Assembly: GCA_964633225.1 (NCBI GenBank)
Contig: CAZWFQ010000007.1
Coordinates: 10,553 to 74,552, forward strand
DNA length: 64,000 nucleotides
Source of the DNA: JAKQIM01 sp964633225
Lineage (GTDB): Bacteria; Chloroflexota; Anaerolineae; Anaerolineales; UBA4823
Reading direction: 5' to 3'
Shown in pieces: positions 7,614 to 18,053 of the stretch. Positions within the stretch are counted from its first letter, which is position 1; every line of letters begins with the position of its first letter. The position numbers and the translations under genes were made by a program. The notes beneath the pieces were generated by a model that saw nothing but the letters and a program-made list of their open reading frames with translations, did not search any database and was not told the origin of the DNA.

Positions 7614-9839
7614 ATGAATGAAGAACCAACTGTCCTCGACTACGTAAAATCGCTGCTGCGTGGTAAACCGCTGCCCTTCCCTGAAGACGCCCCATCAGAA
7701 TCCCTGCCGGAACCTCTGCAAGCTGAAGGCCAGGCACGCGCTGATGAGCCTGTCTCTGGTCTGGACGAGCCGCTGGCTGAGACGCCTGTTTCTGCGCCCG
7801 ATTCCATCCTGAGCCCTCAAACGTTCCCCTGGCATGCCCTGGTGGCCCTGGTGCTGGCCTTGGTGGCTCAGATCTCGCTTGAGCCGCGCCCCAACCGCGC
7901 CTGGATCCTGGGCGCTTTCCTGTACTTTATTGCGGGGGCCTGGGTGCTGTGGGCCGGGCACCGTGGAGAATGGGCCCTGGGCGCCGCGGCCAAGCCCGAG
8001 GCGGGCTCGGCCGCGGACGAAAGCGACCTGCCAGAGCAAAACCGTTCCTGGTTCAAGGTGCGCACGGGGGCGGTCTTCGCCGCACTGGTGCTGATCCCAT
8101 TGGCCTTTGTCATGCTGGGCGGCAATCGCTTCACCATTTGGAACTTGAGCCTGTGGCTGCTGGCAGTTGCCAGCGTGGTGTGGGCTTTTTGGCTGGGCGG
8201 CCCTCCCCCGCGGGATTGGGGTGCTCACATCCGTACTGCCCTGCGCCTGCCCTGGAAGTTCTCTTTCACCGGCTGGAGCCTGGCTGTGGCAGCGGTGTTG
8301 GCTCTGGTGATCTTCTTCCGCACCTACCAACTGGTTCAGACCCCGCCCGAGATGGTCAGCGACCAGGCTGAGAAGCTGTTGGACGTGTGGGATGTGCTCC
8401 ACGGGCAGACCAGCATCTTCTTCCCCCGCAATACCGGGCGCGAAGCCTTCCAGATGTACCTGACCGCGGCGGTGATCAAGCTCTTTGGTACGGGTTATTC
8501 CTTCCTCAGCCTCAAGATCGGCACCGTGCTGTGCGGCTTGCTGACCCTGCCCTTCATTTACGGCCTGGGCAAAGAGCTGGGCGGGCGGCGAGCGGGCCTG
8601 TTTGCCCTGGCTTTGGCCGGGGTGGCTTATTGGCCCAACGTCATCTCGCGCGTTGGCCTGCGCTTCACCCTCTACGCCTTCTTCACCGCGCCGGTGTTGT
8701 ATTACCTGCTGCGCGGCCTGCGTGCTCGCAGCCGCAACGATCTGATCCTGGCGGGCATCTGGCTGGGGCTGGGCCTGCATGGTTACAGCCCTTTCCGCAT
8801 TGTGCCGTTTGTGGTTGTGGCGGCCTTTGTCATCTATCTGCTGCACTGCCGCTCCAAAGGCCAGCGCCAGCAGGCCGTCTGGTGGCTGGCGATGCTGGCC
8901 CTGGTCTCACTGCTGGTGTTCTTGCCCCTGCTGCGCTATGCCCTGGAAAACCCCGAGATGTTCTCATACCGCGCCCTGACGCGCCTGGGTTCGATCGAAC
9001 AGCCTCTGCCGGGGCCGGCCTGGCTGATCTTCTTGAAAAATTTGTGGAATGCCCTGGTGATGTTCGCTTGGAATAATGGCGAAGTATGGGTGGTCTCGGT
9101 GACACACCGCCCCGCCCTAGACCTGGTTTCAGCGGCGCTTTTCCACCTGGGCCTGCTGCTGGTACTCTTGCGCTACCTGCGGCGCCGCGATTGGCGCGAC
9201 CTCTTCCTCTTGATTTCCATTCCGCTGCTGCTCTTGCCTTCCATCCTTTCGCTGGCTTTCCCTGGCGAGAACCCCATCCTTAACCGCACTTCTGGCGCTT
9301 TGATACCGGTCTTCGTCATCGTGGGCCTGGCCCTGGATGGCCTGCTCAACGGCCTGCAGAAGGCCCTGCCTGCCTGGGGCCGCCAGCTTGGCTGGGGGCT
9401 GGCTGTTTTGCTGATCGGCTGGTCATCCCTGAACAATTATGACCTGGTTTTTAACCAGTACCAGCGCGCCTATGAGCTTTCATCTTGGAACACCAGTGAG
9501 ATGGGCGAAGTGGTGCGCGATTTTGGCGCCATGACCGGCAGTACCGATACCGCCTGGGTGGTGGCTTATCCCTACTGGGTGGATACGCGCCTGGTGGGTA
9601 TGAGCGCTGGCCTGACGACGCGCGACATGGCGATCTGGCCCGAGCACTTCATTGATACGCTCACCGACCCGCGCCCCAAGCTCTTCCTGGTCAAAAATGA
9701 CGACATCAACTCCCTGAGCCTTTTGCAAGAGATGTACCCGCGGGGCTCGTGGACGCTCTTTGATTCACGGGTGGATAAAGATTTCTTTATCTTTTTTGTC
9801 CCGCCGACGGCTGCAATTCCGGTGGACGCGCTGCCCTAA
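7614..9839 (+). CDS. PMT/ArnT-type (GT39-like) membrane glycosyltransferase
   Basis: A 741-aa polytopic protein with a cytoplasmic acidic N-terminus (about 65 residues) and roughly a dozen or more hydrophobic helices. After the fourth or so helix it has the first extracytoplasmic loop typical of dolichyl-phosphate-mannose or polyprenyl-phosphate-sugar dependent transferases, with an acidic residue in PPEMVSDQAEKLLD. TAAVIKLFGTGYSFLSLKIG and the YPYWVDTR-type C-terminal segment support the PMT_2 family. Such enzymes move a sugar from a polyprenyl-phosphate donor to a lipid or protein outside the membrane; donor and acceptor here are unknown. It starts a run of four related membrane-protein genes (to 19916). 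Confidence 0.78.
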   Translation: MNEEPTVLDYVKSLLRGKPLPFPEDAPSESLPEPLQAEGQARADEPVSGLDEPLAETPVSAPDSILSPQTFPWHALVALVLALVAQISLEPRPNRAWILGAFLYFIAGAWVLWAGHRGEWALGAAAKPEAGSAADESDLPEQNRSWFKVRTGAVFAALVLIPLAFVMLGGNRFTIWNLSLWLLAVASVVWAFWLGGPPPRDWGAHIRTALRLPWKFSFTGWSLAVAAVLALVIFFRTYQLVQTPPEMVSDQAEKLLDVWDVLHGQTSIFFPRNTGREAFQMYLTAAVIKLFGTGYSFLSLKIGTVLCGLLTLPFIYGLGKELGGRRAGLFALALAGVAYWPNVISRVGLRFTLYAFFTAPVLYYLLRGLRARSRNDLILAGIWLGLGLHGYSPFRIVPFVVVAAFVIYLLHCRSKGQRQQAVWWLAMLALVSLLVFLPLLRYALENPEMFSYRALTRLGSIEQPLPGPAWLIFLKNLWNALVMFAWNNGEVWVVSVTHRPALDLVSAALFHLGLLLVLLRYLRRRDWRDLFLLISIPLLLLPSILSLAFPGENPILNRTSGALIPVFVIVGLALDGLLNGLQKALPAWGRQLGWGLAVLLIGWSSLNNYDLVFNQYQRAYELSSWNTSEMGEVVRDFGAMTGSTDTAWVVAYPYWVDTRLVGMSAGLTTRDMAIWPEHFIDTLTDPRPKLFLVKNDDINSLSLLQEMYPRGSWTLFDSRVDKDFFIFFVPPTAAIPVDALP

Positions 9840-9869
9840 TCTCAACCTGAATAGAATGTTTGTACGCTT

Positions 9870-12800
9870 ATGAACAATCTGCAACCTGAGATCCAAAATA
9901 AACCCTTGGCTTTGAGGCGCTTGACATACGTCCTTCTGCTGCTCTTGATCTTGCTTGCCGGGGCGTACTTGCGGCTGGTAGGTATTGAGTGGGGCGAATA
10001 CCAGTACCTGCATCCCGATGAGCGCTTTTTGATCTGGGTGGGGGCTGATATCCAGCCGGTGGAAAGCCTGGCACAGTATTTTGATGCCGCCAATTCCAGC
10101 CTGAACCCCGAGAACCGCGGCCACCCCTTCTATGTTTACGGCACTTTGCCCATGTTCATCACCCGCTACCTGGCAGAGTGGTCTTACGAGCGGGTTGGTT
10201 TCAACGAGATGACGGATATGGGCCGTACGCTTTCGGCCCTGGCCGATTGGCTGGTGATCATCCTGGTCTTTGCGGTAGCCCGGCGCGCCTACGATCAGCG
10301 CGTGGCGATCCTGGCGGCGGCCTTCTCGGCCTTTGCCGTCTTGCAGATCCAGCAGTCACACTTCTTCACCATGGATACCTTCGTCAACCTGTTTACCTTG
10401 TTGGCGATCTACTATGCGGTCAGGATTGTCTCGCGCAAAGAGCCCGNNNNNNNNNNNNNNNNNNNNNNNNNNNNNNNNNNNNNNNNNNNNNNNNNNNNNN
10501 NNNNNNNNNNNNNNNNNNNNNNNNNNNNNNNNNNNNNNNNNNNNNNGAGCTGCCTGCCAGGCCCAATTTCTGGCGTTCGCCCGACCTGTGGCTGAGCATT
10601 GCCTTCGGTTTTGCCCTGGGCTGCGCTGTGGCCTCTAAGCTGAACGCCGCCCCGGTGGCGATGATGCTGCCGTTGGCTTTTGGCTTGCGTTATTTCAAGC
10701 TGCCCGTGGCAGAGCGGACGCGCTGGATGGCGCACATCCTGGTCTTCCTGGCGGCGGGTGCGTTGGTCAGCCTGCTGGCTTTTCGCATCTTCCAGCCTTA
10801 CGCCTTCACCGGTCCCAGCTTCTTTAACGTAAAAATCTACCAGCCCTGGTTGGCCGATATCCTTGAGCAGCGCAACCAGGCCGCCGGCGACCTGGATTAT
10901 CCCCCGGCCATGCAGTGGGCGCGCCGCCCCCTGACCTTTTCTTTCCAGAACATTACCGTTTGGGGGCTGGGCCTGCCGCTTGGTATCCTGGCATGGGCGG
11001 GCTTCTTGTGGGCTGGCTGGCGGATCTTGAAGGGAGATTGGCATAAGCATCTGTTGTTGTGGGCCTGGACGGCTGCCTATTTCCTCTGGCAGTCCTCCCA
11101 GTTCAACCCCACCATGCGCTACCAGCTTCCCATCTACCCCATGTTGGCCATCTTTGCCGCCTGGGCCCTGGTGGCCCTGTATGACCTGGGCAAGGCCCAG
11201 ACCCAAGATACTGCCGGCCTTGAACACGAGACCCCCGCGGACGAGCAAAATCAAACTTCAACGGCAGCCCGTGGCTCTCGCTTCTTCCGTCCGGCCGCTG
11301 TGATCCTCGGTGCGTTGGTGCTGGTGGCAACCGCGGCTTATGCCTTTGCCTTCAGCGGCATTTATACCCGGCCCATCACGCGGGTCGAGGCCTCTTATTG
11401 GATTTATCAGAATATCCCTGGCCCCATTAACCTGCACCTGGAGACGGATGCGGGGCGCTACAACCAGATCATCTCTTTCCCGCCCAGCTCTTTTGTTGGC
11501 CCAGGCCAGCCGTATGCGGCGTCTTTCACTGCCAAAGAGAGCGGCACGCTGAGCGAGGTTTACCTGGCTGGTGTGGTGGATCGCCAAACCGGGCAATCCG
11601 CCATCCTGGACTTGATCGTCAGCCAGGAACCGGGTGGTGAAAAGCCGTTAAGCGTCCTGGTCATTGAGCCGGCCAAGCCTAAAGAAGATGGCGAGCCGGT
11701 GGGCCAGGAGTACAGCCTTTTGTTCAATCCGGCTGTCGAAGTGGTCAAAGACCAGGTCTATTACCTGCATTTCTCAGTGCCCGATGCGGGCAGTGCCATC
11801 GATGTCTGCGGCCCGCTGGTGGTGACCATCCAGAACGGCAGCGAGATCTACCCCCAGCAGCTTCCCCAGCCTGAACAATGTTTCATCCGCGCCGAGATGC
11901 CCTACAGCATGTCTTTTGTGGCCTTGCAGAGCGGCCTGCTGACCGAGATCTACCTGGCCAATGTCGCCGATATGAGCATGGAAGCCGGCTTGCAGAGCCT
12001 TAAGCTCGTCCTCAGCCCCACTGGCGACGAGAACCTGTATGCCACCGCCACCCTGCGCGATGATTTCTCTCCCGATGCGGACGGCAAGGGCCAGGGGTAC
12101 ACGCTGGCCCTCGACCACCCGGTGGATATTGTGGCCGGGCAGAACTATCAATTCTCGCTGGTGCTGGAAGAAGGCAGTGGTGCCATCCAGGTCTATGGCT
12201 CAGGCGTGGCCAACGAAGGGGATTGGGATGACGGCCTGCCGGTGCGCGTGAACGGGTACGATGCCTATGGCGGCATCTATCCCAACGGTCTGAATTTCAA
12301 CATGTATACTGACGATAACCTCGAGAAGCGTGAGCGCTTCTTGAACATCTATGACGAGGCCGATTACATTATTATCAGCTCCAACCGCCAGTGGGGCACC
12401 CTCACGCGCCTGCCTGAGCGCCACCCCATGACCGAGGTGCACTACCGCCACCTGCTTGGCTGCCCCGATGATAAGACGGTTGAGTGGTGTTACCGGGTGG
12501 CCCAGCCAGGCATGTTCCAGGGCGACCTGGGCTTTGAGTTGATGGCTGTCTTCCAGTCTGACCCACAGATTGGGCCTGTGCGCATCAACACCCAATTCGC
12601 TGAAGAAGCCTTTACCGTCTATGACCACCCCAAGGTGCTGATCTTCCGCAAGACTGCCGATTACAATGCTCAGCGGGCGAGCGATATTTTGGGGGCGGCC
12701 GATATTGACCACATCATCCGCGTCACGCCCAAGAAGGCCAAGTCGTACCCCGCCACCCTGACCCTGCCCGCCGAAAGGTTGGGCGAACAGCAGGCCGGCG

Positions 12801-15379
12801 GCACCTGGTCGGATTATTTTGACACCCAGGCATTGCAAAACCGGGTCCAGGCGGTGGGGGTAGTCGCCTGGTACCTGAGCGTGAGCCTGCTGGGTTTGCT
12901 GGCTTATCCCCTGCTGCGCCTGGCTTTGCCTGGCCTGCCTGATCATGGCTACCCCCTGGCGCGCACGGCTGGCATGCTGCTGCTGGCTTACTTCACCTGG
13001 CTGGCCGGCTCTTTGCGCATCCCCTTTGAGCGGCTGACGATCAGCATGGTGATTGCTTTGCTGGCCCTCGCCGCCGTCTTCCTGGCCTATCGCCAGCGCA
13101 GTGAGCTGCGCCAGGAGTGGCGCAAACGCTGGAAGTACTTCCTGGTGGTTGAGCTGTTGGCGCTGGCTTTCTTCCTCTTTTTCCTGGCCATTCGCTGGGG
13201 CAACCCTGACCTGTGGCACCAGTGGAAGGGCGGCGAGAAGCCAATGGACTTTGCGTACTTCAATGCCGTGTTGAAGAGCACCAGCTTCCCGCCCTACGAT
13301 CCCTGGTATGCCGGCGGTTACTTGAACTATTACTACTACGGCTATGTCTTTGTGGGGGTGCTGGTCAAGTGGCTGGGCCTGGTGCCTGCTTTTGCCTATA
13401 ACCTCATCCTGCCCACTCTCTTCAGCCTGACGGCCATGGGCGCCTTCTCCATTGCATTCAATGTGAAGATGGCTGTGCCGCAGCGCGAGCCGGTGGAGCC
13501 AGAGCCGCCCGTGGAATTGGCCGAAGGCGAGCAAGCTGCGCCTCCTGTGCCGTCCCACCGCCCGCCGCTCAAAACCCCTGACCTACGCGCAGCGGTCATG
13601 GTGGGCATTGCGGCTGCCCTGGGCATGGCTGTGCTGGGCAACCTGGGCACGGTGCGCATGATCTTGCGTGGTTACCAACAGCTTGCCATCCCCGGCGGCC
13701 TGACCGCCGATACGGGCTTCTTCACCCGTGTCATGGGCACCTTCCAGGGCCTGGCCAAAGTGGCCTCGGGCCAGGCTGCTATGCCTTACGGCCTGGGCGA
13801 TTGGTACTGGCTTCCCAGCCGTGCCATCCCTGCTCCGAATGAAGTTGAGCCGATCACCGAGTTCCCCTTCTTCACCTTCATCTACGCCGACCTGCACGCC
13901 CACATGATGGCCCTGCCGATTGCCCTGCTGGCACTGGCCTGGGTCTTCTCGGTGGTGCTGGGGCGCGGCAAATGGCCGGGGTGGTTGGCAGGGGGATTGG
14001 GCTTTGTGCTGGGCGGGGTGGCCATTGGGGCCCTGCGCCCTACCAACACCTGGGATATCTTCGTTTATATTGTCCTGGCGGCATTGGCGGTGGGTTACAC
14101 CTGGTGGCGCTACCTGGATGTGGACGAGAATACGTTTGGCGGCACGCTCCTGGCGGGCCTGCCGGCCTGGTTCAAACGCCTGGCACTGACTGCGGGCGGC
14201 GTAGGCCTGATCGTGGGCCTGTCTTTGCTTTTGTACCAGCCTTATGCTCAATGGTACGGCCTGGGCTACAGCAAGGTAGAGCTGTGGAAGGGTACCCATA
14301 CCCCCACCACCGCTTACCTGATCCATTGGGGCTTGTTCCTCTTCTTGATCGTTTCTTGGATGGCCTGGGAGACGCGCCAGTGGATGGCCGAAACCCCCCT
14401 GGCAGCCCTGGGCAAGCTCAAGCCCCGCCTGGCCCTCTTGCAAGGTGGGCTGGTGCTGCTGGCGGCCTGGGTGGCAGTGCTGACCTGGTACTTCAAGGTC
14501 AGCGTGGCCTGGCTCATCCTGCCATTGGCCACCTGGGCCTTGATCCTCTTGCTCAGGCCTAACCAGCCGGATGGCAAGCGTTTGGTGCTCTTCCTGGTGG
14601 GCACTGGCCTGGTGTTGACCCTGATGGTTGAGGTGATTGTACTGCGCGGCGATATTGGGCGTATGAACACCGTCTTCAAGTTCTACCTGCAAGTTTGGAC
14701 GCTCTTTGCCGTCAGCGCGGCGGCAGCCCTGGGCTGGCTGATGCCCTACCTGCGTACCTGGAAGTCTGGTTGGCGCGTTCCCTGGCAGGCGGCTCTGGTG
14801 ACCCTGGTATCTTGTGCGGCCCTGTTCACGCTTTTGGGCGGGACGGCTAAGATCCGCGACCGCATGGTTTCTAGCGCGCCGCACACCCTCGACGGCATGG
14901 CTTACATGCAGGTTGCCGGTTATGAAGAGCATAATGCCATTACCGATAACTACGACCGCATGGACTTGAGCCAGGATTACAATGCCATCCGTTGGCTGCA
15001 AGATCATGTAGAAGGTTCGCCGGTGATTGTGGAGGCCAATTCTCGTAACCTCTACCGCTGGTACTCGCGTTACACCATCTACACCGGCCTGCCCGGTGTG
15101 GTGGGTTGGGAATGGCACCAGCAGCAGCAGCGCACCCTCAACCCGGGGGATTGGGTGACCCAGCGTGTCTATGAGGTTGATAACTTCTACCAAACCCTGG
15201 ATATGCCGGCGGCGCGCCAGTTCTTGCTGCGCTACGATGTACGCTACATCATCCTTGGCCAGCTTGAGCGCACCACCTATTACGGCCCCGGCCTCGATAA
15301 ATTCGAGAGCTATGATGGCAAGTTGTGGCAAGAGGTCTATCGCGACCAAGATACCGTGATCTATGAGGTGCTGCGGTGA
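9870..15379 (+). CDS. Giant membrane protein: PMT-like glycosyltransferase fused to a Chlor_Arch_YYY (DUF2298) domain; contains assembly gap
   Basis: Read across the 100-N gap (10447-10546) this is one gene of at least 1800 codons. Before the gap 192 codons plus one base are open; after it 1610 codons are open in another frame, so the true gap length must be 2 modulo 3 rather than 100. The N-terminal part is PMT-like, with the acidic HPDERF motif in the first loop. A long non-membrane, beta-rich region follows (about 11400-12800). The C-terminal part is a DUF2298 domain with the YLNYYYYGYVF motif (around 13320) that names the family, and a long DLHAH segment near 13890. TIGR03662-type proteins occur in Chloroflexi and Archaea and are linked to envelope glycosylation by context only. 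The stop overlaps the next start by 4 bp. Confidence 0.85.
10447..10546. other. Assembly gap of 100 N
   Basis: Exactly 100 undetermined bases, a conventional placeholder for unknown length. It interrupts the giant membrane-protein gene and shifts its apparent frame; the flanking translations show that the real distance is not 100. Confidence 0.99.
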
Positions 15380-18000
15380 TCTATGTGCTTCTTTGGTGGT
15401 TGATCATGCAGGTGTTGGGCTGGCTGGCCTTGCCCACCGCCATGCGCCTGTTCCGCTGGCTGCCAGACCGCGGCTATGCCTTTTCGAAGGCCCTTGGCTT
15501 GTTGATCTCCAGCTATGTGCTGTGGGTTGGGGCCTCCACCGGTTTGCTGAGCAACGATACCGGCGGCATCCTCTTCGCCTTGCTGGCCCTGGCGGCCCTT
15601 TCGGCGTGGTGTTATTTTCGCCAGCCGCTTGGCGAGTTTCAGCATTACCTGCGAAGCAAGAAGGGCCTGATCATCACGGTTGAAATCCTGTTTGCCCTGG
15701 CTTTTGTGGCCTGGGCCGTGCTGCGCGCCTATGCCTCCTTCAAGATTGAATCGGCCGGCGGCGAGAAGTTCATGGAGATTGCCTTCCTAAATGCCATTTT
15801 GCGCAGCGAGCACTTCCCCCCTCAGGATCCCTGGCTTTCAGGTTTTGCCATCTCATACTACTACTTCGGCTATGTGATGATGGCCCTGGTCACGCGTTTC
15901 TCGGGTGCGCCGGCGGGCATTGGTTTTGACCTGTACGACAGCCTCTTGTTTGCCCTGACGTTGATCGGCGCCTTTGGCGTGGTCTATAACCTGGTCAAGC
16001 TCAGCTTGCACAAAAGAGAGCCGGCTGAAGCCCCGGGCGCTTCGTTAAGTGAGCGCCAACCATTGGCCGCCGGTTTGCTGGGGGCGCTTTTTGTGGCCTT
16101 CTTGGGCAACCTGGCCGGCTTGTGGGAAGCCCTGCACTCCTGGGGCAAGCTACCGGCTGCCTTCTGGAGCTGGCTGAGCATCCCGGGCCTGGCGCAGGCG
16201 CCGGTTAACGGCACGCTGTATCCCACGCATTGGATGTGGTGGTGGCGCGGCTCGCGCGTCATTCAGGATGTGAACCTGGTCGGTATGCCGATCAGCGCTT
16301 CGCCGATCGATGAATTTCCCTATTTCAGTTTCATGCTGGGCGATAACCACCCTCATGTGTTGGCCCTGCCTTTTGTCTTGCTGGCGATTGGCATGGCGCT
16401 TAACTTGTTGACCAGGCAGCTCTCGGCGGCACCTGCTCAGCCAGGCGAGCAGGTCAGCGCGGCCAAATGGTGGAATCCGGTGGGCTTTGCCTTGGACAAT
16501 GATTGGGGACTGTTCATCGGGGCGGCTTTGGTGATTGGGGCCTTGGGCTTCTTGAATACCTGGGATCTGCCGATCTATTTGGCGTTGGCGGTGCTGGCCT
16601 ACGCCGTGGGCCATGCCGCCCAGGCAGGCTGCCTGGGCCGAGATACCCTGCTGCGCGCCGTTTTGCTGTTCTTGGCCTGGGGCGCAGCTTGTTTCGTCTT
16701 GTATTTCTTTTTTTATATCGGCTTCAGCTCTCAGGCCGGGGGCGTGCTGCCCTACGTCTGGCCTCCCACGCGCATGCCGCAGTTCTTGACCATGTTTGGC
16801 GCCTTTGCATTTGTGTTGGCTTGCTTCTTGCCGGCCTTCCTGGCCAGGCAAAAAGAGGCTGGTCGTGAGCTGTGGAAGCAAGCCCTGACCTGGTGGGGGC
16901 GTATGCTGTTGATCTGCCTGGCCTTTTTCTTGTTCTCCTGGCTGGTGATCGCCTTGGGCAGTGCCAGTGCCGCGGTGGAAGACCCACTGGTGCATTCGGC
17001 CCTGGCAGCCCTGTTGAGCGGTATGACGCTTAAAGAGGGCCTTCTTGTCAGCCTGGGCGCCCGTCTCACGGACCCCTGGATGCTGCTTTTTACCTCAGGA
17101 TTGATGGCCCTGGCCCTGACCAATGCCCTGTACCTGCTCCGGCATAAGACCGCCGAGCCTGCGGTCCCCGTATCAGGGCAGCAGCCCGTTGTGCCGGTTG
17201 AACACAGCCGTTGGCCTCTTGCCAGTGATCTGTTTGTGTTTCTGCTGGCCTTTACGGGCCTGGCCCTGGTACTGGTGGTGGAGTTCGTTTACTTGCGCGA
17301 CAGCTTTGGCGTGCGCATGAATACCATCTTTAAGTTCTATTACCAGGCCTGGGTGATGATGGGCTTGGCCAGCGCTTACGGTGTTTGGTGGTTGTTGAAT
17401 CATCTCTCGGGCCGCCTTGGACGCAGCTTCTTCTTGGTGGGGGCAGGATTGGTGCTCTCTGCCAGCCTGCTTTACCCGCTGATGGCCACCTGGAGCCGGG
17501 CGGATGGCTTCCAGAGCGTGCCGAACCTGGATGGTTCCAGCGGCATCGCCAGGGGCCACCCCGATGACTGGGCGGCGATTGAATGGCTTAACGCCAATCT
17601 CAGCGGTGCGCCGGTCATCCTGGAATCTCCCAGCACCGGGGCATTGGGCGAGGGTGCCTATACCTACCGGGGGCGGATCAGTGCCTTCACCGGCCTGCCA
17701 ACCGTTTTGGGTTGGTCGAACCACGAAGGCCAGTGGCGCGGCAATTATACTGAGCAGAACCTGCGCGAGCCCGATATCATCACCATTTACACCACCAGCG
17801 ACCCACAGTTGATGCTTGACTTGCTGCGTAAGTGGCAGGTTGAATACCTCATTGTTGGTGCAGCCGAGACGAGTTATATCCAGGACCTTTGCGCGGATGG
17901 CAGCCGCGGTTGTAACCTGAACATTGCCTTGCGCAAGTTCCCCCTGATGCTGGAGCCTGTCTTCACCCAGGGCCAAACCACCATCTATGTTGTCCCCTAG
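15376..18000 (+). CDS. Chlor_Arch_YYY / DUF2298 membrane protein
   Basis: An 874-aa highly hydrophobic protein with a GTG start that overlaps the stop of the preceding gene (GTGA), so the two are translationally coupled. It is the single-domain version of the family: a YYFGYV motif in ISYYYFGYVMMA near residue 160, then SASPIDEFPYFSFMLGDNHPHV, which parallels EFPFFTFIYADLHAH in the neighbour, and the later RMNTIFKFYYQ segment. The C-terminal ~180 residues resemble the soluble tail of the preceding protein (AIEWLNANLSGAPVILE against AIRWLQDHVEGSPVIVE). This suggests duplication of a common unit. The biochemical role is not established; neighbours point to polyprenyl-linked sugar transfer. Confidence 0.85.
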   Translation: MIYVLLWWLIMQVLGWLALPTAMRLFRWLPDRGYAFSKALGLLISSYVLWVGASTGLLSNDTGGILFALLALAALSAWCYFRQPLGEFQHYLRSKKGLIITVEILFALAFVAWAVLRAYASFKIESAGGEKFMEIAFLNAILRSEHFPPQDPWLSGFAISYYYFGYVMMALVTRFSGAPAGIGFDLYDSLLFALTLIGAFGVVYNLVKLSLHKREPAEAPGASLSERQPLAAGLLGALFVAFLGNLAGLWEALHSWGKLPAAFWSWLSIPGLAQAPVNGTLYPTHWMWWWRGSRVIQDVNLVGMPISASPIDEFPYFSFMLGDNHPHVLALPFVLLAIGMALNLLTRQLSAAPAQPGEQVSAAKWWNPVGFALDNDWGLFIGAALVIGALGFLNTWDLPIYLALAVLAYAVGHAAQAGCLGRDTLLRAVLLFLAWGAACFVLYFFFYIGFSSQAGGVLPYVWPPTRMPQFLTMFGAFAFVLACFLPAFLARQKEAGRELWKQALTWWGRMLLICLAFFLFSWLVIALGSASAAVEDPLVHSALAALLSGMTLKEGLLVSLGARLTDPWMLLFTSGLMALALTNALYLLRHKTAEPAVPVSGQQPVVPVEHSRWPLASDLFVFLLAFTGLALVLVVEFVYLRDSFGVRMNTIFKFYYQAWVMMGLASAYGVWWLLNHLSGRLGRSFFLVGAGLVLSASLLYPLMATWSRADGFQSVPNLDGSSGIARGHPDDWAAIEWLNANLSGAPVILESPSTGALGEGAYTYRGRISAFTGLPTVLGWSNHEGQWRGNYTEQNLREPDIITIYTTSDPQLMLDLLRKWQVEYLIVGAAETSYIQDLCADGSRGCNLNIALRKFPLMLEPVFTQGQTTIYVVP

Positions 18001-18032
18001 CGGTGTAAGAGCAGGCTAAATGATCCATCGAG

Positions 18033-18038
18033 TATAAT
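18033..18038 (+). promoter_or_regulatory. -10 element upstream of the 18054 membrane-protein gene
   Basis: TATAAT in the 53-bp gap after the YYY gene; no good -35 at 17 nt. Transcription would start near 18045, leaving a leader of about nine bases without a Shine-Dalgarno sequence. Confidence 0.35.
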
Positions 18039-18053
18039 AGACGCGTTCAGCTT

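Noticed and set aside
7695..8846. 383-aa minus-strand ORF rich in Gln and His
   Set aside because: Shadow of the GC-rich membrane glycosyltransferase gene; the Gln/His bias is the reverse complement of Leu/Trp-rich codons.
10178..10546. Apparent long N-terminal extension of the post-gap frame before the N-run
   Set aside because: The pre-gap part of this frame is out of register with the clear PMT-like coding frame starting at 9870; the N-run lets the wrong frames join.
13583..15349. 588-aa minus-strand ORF
   Set aside because: Antisense to the giant YYY protein, with the same Gln/His-rich shadow composition.
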